In this document: positions 1 to 7,326 of the stretch, piece by piece | How the letters are laid out: each line of letters begins with the position of its first letter | How positions within the stretch are numbered: the stretch's first letter is position 1 | The notes under the pieces: model-generated | The model's input: the letters and a program-made list of their open reading frames with translations, nothing else | What the model was told of the DNA's origin: nothing | The model's database searches: none | Made by a program: the position numbers and the translations under genes | Source of the DNA: Bradyrhizobium zhengyangense | Lineage (GTDB): Bacteria; Pseudomonadota; Alphaproteobacteria; Rhizobiales; Xanthobacteraceae | Assembly (NCBI RefSeq): GCF_022012435.1 | Contig: NZ_JAKLUA010000009.1 | Coordinates: 186,001 to 250,000, forward strand | Length of the DNA stretch: 64,000 nt | Reading direction: 5' to 3'

Positions 1-411
1 CTCGACGAGTTTCAACGCCCAAAGACGTTTTTCACGAGCTTCACCCAGACCGGCTGTACGCGGAACATGCATTTTGCCTATAAGGTCTCAGCCACGGAAT
101 ATGGCCAGCGAAAGGGGTGCCTGTTCTACGATCTCGGCTGCCGTGGACCGATGACGCATTCACCCTGCAACCGCATTCTCTGGAATCGGCAATCGTCGAA
201 GACCCGAGCAGGCATGCCGTGCATGGGCTGTACCGAGCCGGAATTTCCGTTCTTTGAGCTGGCCCCCGGGACGGTATTCAAGACCCAGACTCTGATGGGC
301 GTGCCCAAGGATCTGCCGTCCGGCGTTGACAAAGCCGGTTACGTCAAGCTGACCGCGGCCGCGAAAGCCGCCTCACCAGCATGGGCCGAGGAAGACATCT
401 TCGTCGTCTGA
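1..411 (+). CDS. hhyS: [NiFe] hydrogenase small subunit, C-terminal part (5' end outside window)
   Basis: The reading frame is open from base 1 to a TGA at 409-411, giving 136 residues. The small subunit carries the Fe-S clusters that take electrons from the NiFe site. Cysteines are visible at local residues 19, 40, 47, 56, 74 and 77, including GCLFYDLGCRG and GMPCMGCTEP, which is the small-subunit C-terminal cluster pattern. There is no C-terminal membrane anchor; the protein ends shortly after AEEDIFVV. The large subunit follows directly. The specific name (group 1h) is inferred from the subunit sequences and the accessory genes; the family assignment to hydrogenase small subunit is secure. 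Confidence 0.9.
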   Translation, partial: LDEFQRPKTFFTSFTQTGCTRNMHFAYKVSATEYGQRKGCLFYDLGCRGPMTHSPCNRILWNRQSSKTRAGMPCMGCTEPEFPFFELAPGTVFKTQTLMGVPKDLPSGVDKAGYVKLTAAAKAASPAWAEEDIFVV

Positions 412-468
412 CGAGTGTCCTGCTCACAGACCTGTCGCTCAACCATCAGTCATCAGGAACCGATTCAC

Positions 469-2067
469 ATGCCAAGCGCAGTGCAAACTCTGGACATTTC
501 GCCGGTCGGCCGGGTCGAAGGCGATCTCGACGTGCGTGTCAACATCCAGGATGGGGTCGTGGTCGACGCCTGGACCCAAGCGGAGCTGTTTCGCGGTTTC
601 GAAATCATTCTGCGTGACAAGGATCCCCAAGCCGGCCTCGTTGTCACACCGCGCGCCTGCGGCATTTGCGGCGCCTCGCATCTGACCTGCGCCGCATGGG
701 CGCTCGATACGGCCTGGCAGACCGAGGTGCCACGCAACGCCATCCTGGCCCGAAATCTCGGCCAGCTCGTCGAGAGTCTGCAGAGCCTTCCGCGCCATCA
801 CTACGGGCTCTTCATGATCGACTACACTCACAAGAATTATTCGAGCTCGAAATATTATAAAGAGGCGGTGAGGCGCTACGCTCCCTTCACCGGCGCAAAT
901 TACGAAATCGGCGTGACGATTTCTGGCAAGCCCGTCGAAATCTATGCTCTGCTGGGCGGGCAATGGCCCCACTCGAGCTACATGGTACCGGGCGGGGTGA
1001 TGTGTGCCCCGACGCTCACCGACGTGACGCGCGCCTGGTCGATCCTCGAGTATTTCCGCCGCGAATGGATGGAAAAGATATGGCTAGGCTGCTCGCTCGA
1101 GCGGTACGAACAAATCAAAAGCTATGACGATTTCATGGCCTGGCTTGATGAAACGCCGCACCACGCCAATTCTGATCTGGGCATGTTCTGGCGGATGAGC
1201 ATCGATTGCGGCATGGACAAGTATGGTCAAGGTCACGGCCGCTTCGTGTCCTGGGGATACCTTCCCCACGAGGACAAGTATCAGAAACCGACGATCGAAG
1301 GCCGCAACGCCGCGGTCATCATGAAGAGCGGCGTCTACGATGGCCGTAGCGATACGTTCAAGCTCATGGACCAGAACTTTACGCGCGAAGACACAGCCCA
1401 TGCTTGGTACGATGAGCCGGGTGGGCTGCATCCGTTTGACCGCAAGACTGTACCGACCCAGAAGAACGCCGTCGACATGGGTGGAAAGTATTCCTGGGCC
1501 ACCGCCGTGTGTCACGATGAAAGCGGCCGGCTCGAAGCTGGGCCGCTATCGCGGCAGCTGATCGCAGGCGGCAAGCACGGCGAGAGCTGGCAACATTACG
1601 ATCCGCTGGTCCTTGATATGTACAAGAAGCTGGGGGGCGCCAGCGTCATGCTCAGGCACTTCGCCCGCATGCACGAAGGTGTCAAGTTATACCGGCAAGC
1701 TGAACACGCGCTTCGTGAGTTTCGGCTGAACGACCCGTGGTATATCAAGCCCAACGAGCGCGACGGGCGCGGCTGGGGCGCCACAGAGGCAATCCGAGGA
1801 GCGCTGTGCCATTGGATCGACGTCAAGGACGGCAAGATCAAGAACTACCAGATCATTGCGCCGACTACCTGGAATGTTGGACCGCGGGCGGCGGACGGCA
1901 CCCGAGGACCGATGGAGCAGGCCTTGATCGGCTCGCCTATCAAGGATCCGAGCGATCCCGTTGAAGTCGGCCATGTCTGCCGCTCCTATGATTCGTGCTT
2001 GGTTTGCACGGTCCACGCGCACGACGCAAAGACAGGAGAGGAACTGGCGCGCTTTAGAACAGCCTGA
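469..2067 (+). CDS. hhyL: [NiFe] hydrogenase large subunit (probable group 1h, high-affinity)
   Basis: Catalytic subunit (532 aa) that oxidises H2. The L1 motif RACGICGASH (Cys64, Cys67) and the L2 motif DSCLVCTVH near the C terminus supply the four Cys ligands of the NiFe site. A short tail after the L2 His (AHDAKTGEELARFRTA) is the peptide normally removed by the maturation protease encoded at 2851. I chose ATG 469, which has AGGA ten bases upstream and begins MPSAVQTLDISPVGRVEGD like other large subunits; an upstream GTG at 415 is also in frame but adds an unlikely leader. The Ser after Asp in L2 and the accessory genes suggest group 1h rather than a HupL uptake enzyme; that subgrouping is inference. 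Confidence 0.93.
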   Translation: MPSAVQTLDISPVGRVEGDLDVRVNIQDGVVVDAWTQAELFRGFEIILRDKDPQAGLVVTPRACGICGASHLTCAAWALDTAWQTEVPRNAILARNLGQLVESLQSLPRHHYGLFMIDYTHKNYSSSKYYKEAVRRYAPFTGANYEIGVTISGKPVEIYALLGGQWPHSSYMVPGGVMCAPTLTDVTRAWSILEYFRREWMEKIWLGCSLERYEQIKSYDDFMAWLDETPHHANSDLGMFWRMSIDCGMDKYGQGHGRFVSWGYLPHEDKYQKPTIEGRNAAVIMKSGVYDGRSDTFKLMDQNFTREDTAHAWYDEPGGLHPFDRKTVPTQKNAVDMGGKYSWATAVCHDESGRLEAGPLSRQLIAGGKHGESWQHYDPLVLDMYKKLGGASVMLRHFARMHEGVKLYRQAEHALREFRLNDPWYIKPNERDGRGWGATEAIRGALCHWIDVKDGKIKNYQIIAPTTWNVGPRAADGTRGPMEQALIGSPIKDPSDPVEVGHVCRSYDSCLVCTVHAHDAKTGEELARFRTA

Positions 2068-2174
2068 CCGCAAACTCGCTCGAGTCACTGGATTGCATCA
2101 ACAGGCTTCGTTTGGTCATTCTCGCAGGCCGAGCGAACCACGGTGGATCACTACGTCAAAAGGCGCGTCGCACA

Positions 2175-2486
2175 ATGGCGTCCGAAAACGGGGCTACCCT
2201 GAAAGCCATCGCCGATATGCTTGCGGATGGGCTCGAAACGCAAGTCGAGCCCTTTCCCGAGACGGACAAGGAATTTGCGGAAATTTTGCTGCAGCTGCGT
2301 CAGCTCGATACGAAGGACCTCAAGGCCAAACTCGTGATCTCGGGGTTCCTCGACCATCCTTACGGACCTGACAGGCAACGCTGCCTGGAATGCATGTACT
2401 ATCTCGTGCACCGCAAATGGTGCGATCTGCCAGAGCTGTCTGTGCCTGTCGAGCCGGACTGGTGGTGCCGGCTATGGCGCATCTAG
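2175..2486 (+). CDS. HiPIP-like small four-cysteine protein, copy 1
   Basis: This 103-aa soluble protein has no signal peptide. The C-terminal third contains CLECMYYLVHRKWC followed 14 residues later by WWCRLW, i.e. C-x2-C-x9-C-x14-C with Tyr-Tyr after the second Cys and C-x2-W at the end. That layout recalls high-potential iron-sulfur proteins (C-x2-C-[F/Y]Y...C...GWC-x2-W), so a [4Fe-4S] electron carrier is a reasonable inference. The N-terminal two thirds are charged helices (LKAIADMLADGLETQVEPF). It is paralogous to the next gene. ATG 2175 was chosen over an upstream in-frame start at 2112 because the copy 2 protein starts at the same place (MAS...). Confidence 0.75.
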   Translation: MASENGATLKAIADMLADGLETQVEPFPETDKEFAEILLQLRQLDTKDLKAKLVISGFLDHPYGPDRQRCLECMYYLVHRKWCDLPELSVPVEPDWWCRLWRI

Positions 2487-2508
2487 CTTCTCACCCGAGG
2501 CGCTCGTC

Positions 2509-2826
2509 ATGGCCTCCGCCAGCGATGAAAGCTTACGTTCCCGCATCATCGGTCTCCTGACCTCTGGTCTTGCCACGGACGTGTATCCGCGCGCAGACAG
2601 CCATGAGCAAGTTCAGCGGCTTGTCTGCGACCTTCGCCTTGCAGGCGATGATCTGGAGGCTAAGCTCAAGCTCGCGGGGTTTACCTCATATCCGATTGAG
2701 CACGCCGGCATTACGCAGCTTTGCGAAACTTGCATGTACTACAAGGTGCACCAGCGCTTCTGCGAGCTGCCGGAACTGAATGTGCCGGTCGAACCCGATT
2801 GGTCCTGTAAGCTCTGGCGCATCTGA
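2509..2826 (+). CDS. HiPIP-like small four-cysteine protein, copy 2
   Basis: A 105-aa paralogue of the preceding gene, 22 bases downstream. Both share the order helix pair, then CxxCMYYxVHxxxC, then LPEL.VPVEPDW and a final CxLWRI. Here the cysteine segment reads CETCMYYKVHQRFC and the end is WSCKLWRI. The conserved four cysteines and aromatic residues suggest a [4Fe-4S] cluster; there is no signal peptide, so it would act in the cytoplasm, where electrons from the hydrogenase small subunit could be received. I know no experimentally assigned function. The tandem duplication inside a hydrogenase operon is the notable point. Confidence 0.75.
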   Translation: MASASDESLRSRIIGLLTSGLATDVYPRADSHEQVQRLVCDLRLAGDDLEAKLKLAGFTSYPIEHAGITQLCETCMYYKVHQRFCELPELNVPVEPDWSCKLWRI

Positions 2827-2850
2827 TGCGCCTCATGGAAAGGGCACGCC

Positions 2851-3333
2851 GTGATTGCCGTGGTTGCTTGTGGAAATCCAAATCGTTCCGACGACGGCGC
2901 CGGTCTTGCTGTTCTCGGGCAGCTCAAAGATCGGGGGTTCGGACAGAATGCTGACATTCGTCTGCTCGACGCTGGCACCGACGGGATGGCGGCGATGTTC
3001 GCTGCGCGGGGCTGCCGAACGCTGATTATCGTCGATGCCTGCAGATCCGGCTCCGAGCCGGGCGCAATCTTCGAGGTCCCAGGACACGAATTGACCAAAC
3101 CTTATGGAGGTGGACTTAATCTGCACGACTTTCGCTGGGAGCACGCACTTTTCGCCGGAAAGGCGATATTTCGCGATGCGTTTCCCGACGATGTCATCGT
3201 ATTTCTGATCGAGGCAGAGCAACTCGATCTTGGTCTGTCGCTATCTTGTCGTGTATCGCAGGCGGTCATGAAGGTCGCCGCTAGGATCGAAGAGTTGCTG
3301 CGAACGCCCCAGGAGGCCGTGCCGGTGGGCTGA
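2851..3333 (+). CDS. hydrogenase maturation endopeptidase (HupD/HyaD family)
   Basis: This 160-aa protease cleaves the C-terminal tail of the large subunit after nickel insertion. The N terminus IAVVACGNPNRSDDGAG matches the family motif GN...DDG, whose acidic residue binds nickel. A second acidic site lies in LIIVDACRSG and a His in LNLHDFRWEH. It begins with GTG 2851 preceded by GGAAAGGG; the nearby ATG codons at 2826 and 2835 are out of frame. Its length is normal for the family. Its substrate is almost certainly the large subunit at 469, which retains the cleavable tail. Confidence 0.88.
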   Translation: MIAVVACGNPNRSDDGAGLAVLGQLKDRGFGQNADIRLLDAGTDGMAAMFAARGCRTLIIVDACRSGSEPGAIFEVPGHELTKPYGGGLNLHDFRWEHALFAGKAIFRDAFPDDVIVFLIEAEQLDLGLSLSCRVSQAVMKVAARIEELLRTPQEAVPVG

Positions 3334-3641
3334 TGCCAAATCTTGCGGTCACCATCAAAGACGGCTCGCTCTACTTTTCTGCCGCGCTCTGCAGACGCTT
3401 CTTCGATGGCCTTCAATGCGTCATCCTGCTCCGACGAGACAACGATCTTTGCATCCTGCCAGTCCGTCACCAGGCGGGCGGTGGATATCTGTTGAAGATG
3501 CGCAACATCGCTGGTGATCGCGTGGTGCATGCACCCGACTTCTTCAGCGAGCACAATGTCCCGATAGACGTCCGCGAGTTCGCAGCCGAATGGTCCTCCG
3601 CTGACCAAGCTCTCATCATCGCGCATGCGTTCGATTTGTAA
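3333..3641 (+). CDS. hydrogenase-operon protein of unknown function
   Basis: This 102-aa soluble protein has a start overlapping the protease stop codon (TGATG), so it is translationally coupled. The sequence begins MPNLAVTIKDGSLYFSAALC and shows alternating hydrophobic strands (CVILLRRDNDLCILPVRH) and no signal peptide, metal motif or membrane segment. I do not recognise a family. Its position between the maturation protease and the TPR protein suggests a role in hydrogenase assembly, but nothing in the sequence proves that. Confidence 0.7.
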   Translation: MPNLAVTIKDGSLYFSAALCRRFFDGLQCVILLRRDNDLCILPVRHQAGGGYLLKMRNIAGDRVVHAPDFFSEHNVPIDVREFAAEWSSADQALIIAHAFDL

Positions 3642-3662
3642 ACTTTCTTTACATTTCGCTTA

Positions 3663-4757
3663 TTGAGTAGACAGACTGAAAATTTGGCTGCAAGATTGAT
3701 CCGCATCAATGACGCGCGGCAAATCAAGCGCTCGGTCCGGGAGGACACCTTGGCGGCAGGCCTTCTGAGCGAACAGGTACGCGCAGCCTTGCAAGCAGCG
3801 GAGGCCGAGACGGCTACGCCGGCCGAGCGAGCCGAGATGCTCATGGAGATCGGAATAGGGCTGCAAACGAGGCCCAAGTCGCCGGATGAGATCAACTCCG
3901 CAATAGAACTCTACGACAAAGCCCTGACCGTCTGTCCCGGTGAGCTGGCTTTGCTGCGATCTCGTATTCTGGCGCGCAAAGCAACGGCGCTGCAGGCGAT
4001 GCCCGAGCAGGGCACAAAGTCAATCGAGCTCGCTCGGTCCATCTTCGAAGCCATCATGCCAGAGCTCACTCAACTCGCAACGCTTGAAGAAACCGCGGAA
4101 GCCGAGATGAATCTCGGGCTGTGCATCCAAAGCCTCGCTGCCGTTGGCCGCGCAAAGATCTCTGAGGCGATAGCAGCCTATCAACGCGCCCTTCGTACCT
4201 TCACTCGAACGAGCCACCCCAAAGAGTACGCCATTCTTCAGAACAATTTGGCGACGGCCTTTCTCTCCATGCCGATGACCGATCAGCGCGGCAAAATGCG
4301 AGAGGCTCTTGCTGTTCAAGCCTTCGAGGAAGCGCTCAAAGTCGTGACTCTCGTCGATGATCCTGTCGAATACGCGATGTTGCAGAACAACCTCGGCAAT
4401 GCCCTCCAATATGTCGCCTCGAGCCACGTGCTCGAGAATAATCTTCGCGCGCTTGAGGCCTATGACGAGGCACTTAAGGTCCGCACCCGCGAGACGATGC
4501 CGATCGAGTACGCGAACACCATCTCGAACAAGGCAAACTGCCTGTGGAATCTGCCCGGTCATGCCTCGAACTCGGAAACCGGCAGGGGCATCAATCTCTC
4601 AATGGCCCTCGTCTATTACAGAGAGGCGCGCGAAATATTCCTGGCCCATGGAGATCCCGGTCGCGCTCAGATCGTCAGCGAGGCCTCCATGCAGATCGAG
4701 CGCGAGCTGATGGAGCTGTCGGCGCTTCTCGATCGACCTACCACCCTGCATTCCTAG
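3663..4757 (+). CDS. TPR-like helical repeat protein in hydrogenase operon
   Basis: A 364-aa all-helical protein with repeated blocks of about 50 residues containing EYAxxxNNLxxAxxxMP (EYAILQNNLATAF, EYAMLQNNLGNAL, EYANTISNKANCL). These are tetratricopeptide-type repeats, generally protein-binding scaffolds. No signal peptide is present. The start is uncertain: the longest frame begins with TTG at 3663 with no clear ribosome binding site; there is no in-frame ATG before residue ~60. TPR proteins recur in group 1h hydrogenase operons as I recall them, so a scaffold role in assembling the hydrogenase or coupling it to electron acceptors is likely but inferred. Confidence 0.75.
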   Translation: MSRQTENLAARLIRINDARQIKRSVREDTLAAGLLSEQVRAALQAAEAETATPAERAEMLMEIGIGLQTRPKSPDEINSAIELYDKALTVCPGELALLRSRILARKATALQAMPEQGTKSIELARSIFEAIMPELTQLATLEETAEAEMNLGLCIQSLAAVGRAKISEAIAAYQRALRTFTRTSHPKEYAILQNNLATAFLSMPMTDQRGKMREALAVQAFEEALKVVTLVDDPVEYAMLQNNLGNALQYVASSHVLENNLRALEAYDEALKVRTRETMPIEYANTISNKANCLWNLPGHASNSETGRGINLSMALVYYREAREIFLAHGDPGRAQIVSEASMQIERELMELSALLDRPTTLHS

Positions 4758-4785
4758 CAAATCTGGATCGAAGGAGTTCTTGCAA

Positions 4786-4995
4786 ATGAGCGTGTCACTT
4801 ACTCCGGCAATATTCGCCTTAAGTCTCGGTCTGGCGATGATTGCATCAATCGCAGGAGGAATGGTCGGCGGCCTCATCGTCGGCGGAAAAGTGCTCGGAA
4901 ATGAGCTCGCAGCGCTGCTCGGTGGTTTCTACGGCCCGTTGGCTGGAATTGCCGGCGTTTTCGTCGGCCTTATCGCTCTTTCGATCATCGCTTGA
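4786..4995 (+). CDS. small glycine-rich two-helix membrane protein
   Basis: This 69-aa protein is almost entirely hydrophobic. It has two predicted transmembrane helices separated by GGKVLGNELAALLGG, with many glycines (GGMVGGLIVGGK). ATG 4786 is preceded by GAAGGAG with good spacing. It sits in line with the hydrogenase operon and is followed 10 bases later by a second small membrane protein. A role as a membrane anchor for the otherwise soluble hydrogenase would be plausible. No family is recognised. Confidence 0.65.
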   Translation: MSVSLTPAIFALSLGLAMIASIAGGMVGGLIVGGKVLGNELAALLGGFYGPLAGIAGVFVGLIALSIIA

Positions 4996-5005
4996 GGAAG
5001 ATGAC

Positions 5006-5230
5006 ATGTGGGCAATGACACAGAACTCCATCTTGTTGTTCTTCCGCGGAAAGCTTTTCGCAGACCCAGCCAAGGCTTACCGGCAAATTGCGATCGGGGT
5101 GGCGGTCACAGCCATGCTGCTCATCATTCTTACGCTGGTCGGGGCGCCGATATGGGCGGCTTCAGCCCTGGCAGCAGCAATTGGTGGGGGCTTGCAGCCT
5201 TATCTCTTCCGAAACCTCCGCTATAGGTGA
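5006..5230 (+). CDS. small membrane protein in hydrogenase operon
   Basis: A 74-aa protein starting MWAMTQNSILLFFRGKLF, with a hydrophobic segment (IAIGVAVTAMLLIILTLV) and a second weaker one (GAPIWAASALAAAIGGGL), ending in LFRNLRYR. GAGGAAG lies 5 bases before ATG 5006. Two short hydrophobic proteins in tandem, with the same orientation and tight spacing, suggest they form a membrane unit; this is inference. No recognised domain. Confidence 0.6.
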   Translation: MWAMTQNSILLFFRGKLFADPAKAYRQIAIGVAVTAMLLIILTLVGAPIWAASALAAAIGGGLQPYLFRNLRYR

Positions 5231-5254
5231 GGAGCGCGGCCGGCGCGAGATCGC

Positions 5255-6124
5255 ATGAACGCTCACGAATCGACACCAACACTTCGGGAGGATCTCGCCG
5301 GCTTTGTCGGCGATATCGAGCGGTTGGAAACGGTCGTGGCGACCTGGGATGAAACGCAGCGGGGCGTCGTTTCCGCCTACAAGATCGCGATCGAAGCGCT
5401 CAATGCGGAAGCGTTCCGGCGCCTGATACGTGCCTTGAAGGCCGATCCCGCCGCGCTGGCCGCCATGAAGAGCGCAGCTTCGGACGAGCTCGTCTACGCG
5501 GTGCTGCGGCGCTACAACCTCTTGAGGGCGGCCCTCAACGAGCGGGTCGAGCAGGCACTCGAAAGCGTCCGGCCGATGCTGAAATCGCATGGTGGGGATG
5601 TCGAACTCGTCTCGGTTCGCCCGCCGGCAGTGGAGGTTCGGTTCAAGGGAGCCTGCGACGGCTGTCCCGCCTCGGCGCTGACATTCCATGCCGGCGTGAA
5701 GAAGGCGCTTCAGGATGTCTGCCCCGAGATCACCGACGTTATTCAGGTCAAGGGGCTGGCCGCGGCGAGCGAAGGCGGCGTTCGGTTCATCAGCCCCTTC
5801 GCGCTGAATGCGGAAGGACAGTGGATACCGGCGGGAGCTTGGGCGGATTTTCCGGAGGGCTTGGTCCGCGCGATGGAATTGGGCGGACGCAAGATCATCC
5901 TGTCACGTAGTGGGGAATCGATCTCCTGTTTCGAGAATGCCTGCGCGCATCTCGGCCTTCCGATCCATGATGGCGAGGTGCAGGGCGGCATCATCACCTG
6001 TCCCTATCATGGGTTCAGATACGACCTCGCCAGTGGCGAATGCCTGACCGCGCCTGAGGTGCAACTGCAGCCGCACGCGGTCAGGATCATCGGAACCAGG
6101 GTTGAAGTGAGGATAACGGCATAG
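5255..6124 (+). CDS. NifU C-terminal domain / Rieske [2Fe-2S] fusion protein
   Basis: A 289-aa fusion. Residues ~1-95 are helical and unassigned. Residues ~100-165 are a NifU-like Fe-S scaffold domain with GACDGCPAS (C-x2-C). Residues ~185-285 are a Rieske-type domain with CAHLG and CPYHGFRYD (C-x-H, C-x2-H), binding a [2Fe-2S] cluster. No signal or anchor, so cytoplasmic. This could deliver Fe-S clusters to the hydrogenase or relay its electrons. Three bases separate it from the NHL gene. Such NifU/Rieske proteins recur beside group 1h hydrogenases as far as I recall. Confidence 0.85.
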   Translation: MNAHESTPTLREDLAGFVGDIERLETVVATWDETQRGVVSAYKIAIEALNAEAFRRLIRALKADPAALAAMKSAASDELVYAVLRRYNLLRAALNERVEQALESVRPMLKSHGGDVELVSVRPPAVEVRFKGACDGCPASALTFHAGVKKALQDVCPEITDVIQVKGLAAASEGGVRFISPFALNAEGQWIPAGAWADFPEGLVRAMELGGRKIILSRSGESISCFENACAHLGLPIHDGEVQGGIITCPYHGFRYDLASGECLTAPEVQLQPHAVRIIGTRVEVRITA

Positions 6125-6126
6125 CC

Positions 6127-7326
6127 ATGATCACTTCAGCCGCAACCATTCGCTTGGACCGACCGCGCGCTAGGATGCGCGACAACCACGTGCCACGCCG
6201 GTTTCTCTCGCCGGCCGGCGCCCGCGTGATTCTGGGTGGAGAGGTCACGCCGGACGGACTTGTGCAATCGATCGTTCCGTCGGCCCAGACGTTGTTCGGC
6301 CCGCGTGGGGTGTGTCTCGACAAGAACGGGCCCATGTTCGTCTGCGACAGTGGCCATCATCGGCTGCTGATCTGGAGCCGCTGTCCGTCCTCCGATCAAG
6401 CGCCCGCCGATATTCTGATCGGTCAATCCGACTTCTCGCGCGAGGGCCGCAACGCCAAGCGCGACATCGGCCCCGACACGCTCAACTTCCCGACCGGCGT
6501 CGCTGCCGCAGACGGCATCCTGGCCGTGGCGGATGCATGGAATCACCGGATCCTGATCTGGAATCGCTATCCATCCGCCTCGAACCAGCCCGCCGATGTG
6601 GTTCTAGGTCAGGCGGACTTCGTCTCAGGCCTAGCCAATCGCGGAAGAGCGGTGTCTCGCTCCGACACACTGAATTGGTGCTACGGGGTCGCGATCTTCC
6701 AGGGCAGGCTGATCGTCTGCGACACCGGAAATCGCCGCGTTCTGATCTGGAACGGCATTCCGACCGCCAACGGCACGCCGGCCGATCTGGTCCTCGGCCA
6801 AAGAGACTTCGTCACCCGTGATGACAATGCCGGCGGCGACGTCTGTGCCACCAGCATGCGGTGGCCGCACGGCATCGCCTGCCATGACGGCGCACTCGCG
6901 ATCTCGGACGCGGGCAACAATCGCGTCATGGTATGGCGCCATTTCCCCACCGTCAGCGGGACGCCGTGCGATTTCGTGCTGGGCCAGGACGATTTCGCGG
7001 GCGTCGATCACAATCGCAGCTCGTACGATCCATCCTCGAGCGCGATGAGCATGCCCTATGGTCTCGTCATCTGGGATGGCCAGCTCGTGGTCTGCGATAC
7101 CGCAAATTCGCGGCTGCTTGGCTTCCATCTCCAGGACCTCGCCATGGATGCGCCGGCCACAGGGCTGGCGGCCCAGAACGGCTTTGCCGACAAAGGTGAC
7201 AATCGCTGGCGCGCGGCAAGTCGCGACAGCCTGTGCTGGCCTTATGCTGCTTCGGCAGTCGGTCGGACTCTGGCGATCGCCGACACCGGCAACAACCGGA
7301 TCCTGATCTGGGACAAAACACCATGA
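6127..7326 (+). CDS. NHL-repeat beta-propeller protein
   Basis: A 399-aa protein with about six repeats of the type VCDSGHHRLLIW, VADAWNHRILIWN, VCDTGNRRVLIWN, ISDAGNNRVMVW, IADTGNNRILIW. Each is preceded by a VLGQxDF segment, forming a beta-propeller. No convincing signal peptide (MITSAATIRLDRPRARMRDN). The stop overlaps the hypF start (ATGA), so it is translationally coupled to maturation genes. Its biochemical role is unknown; it may be a binding platform in hydrogenase assembly or electron transfer. Confidence 0.85.
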   Translation: MITSAATIRLDRPRARMRDNHVPRRFLSPAGARVILGGEVTPDGLVQSIVPSAQTLFGPRGVCLDKNGPMFVCDSGHHRLLIWSRCPSSDQAPADILIGQSDFSREGRNAKRDIGPDTLNFPTGVAAADGILAVADAWNHRILIWNRYPSASNQPADVVLGQADFVSGLANRGRAVSRSDTLNWCYGVAIFQGRLIVCDTGNRRVLIWNGIPTANGTPADLVLGQRDFVTRDDNAGGDVCATSMRWPHGIACHDGALAISDAGNNRVMVWRHFPTVSGTPCDFVLGQDDFAGVDHNRSSYDPSSSAMSMPYGLVIWDGQLVVCDTANSRLLGFHLQDLAMDAPATGLAAQNGFADKGDNRWRAASRDSLCWPYAASAVGRTLAIADTGNNRILIWDKTP

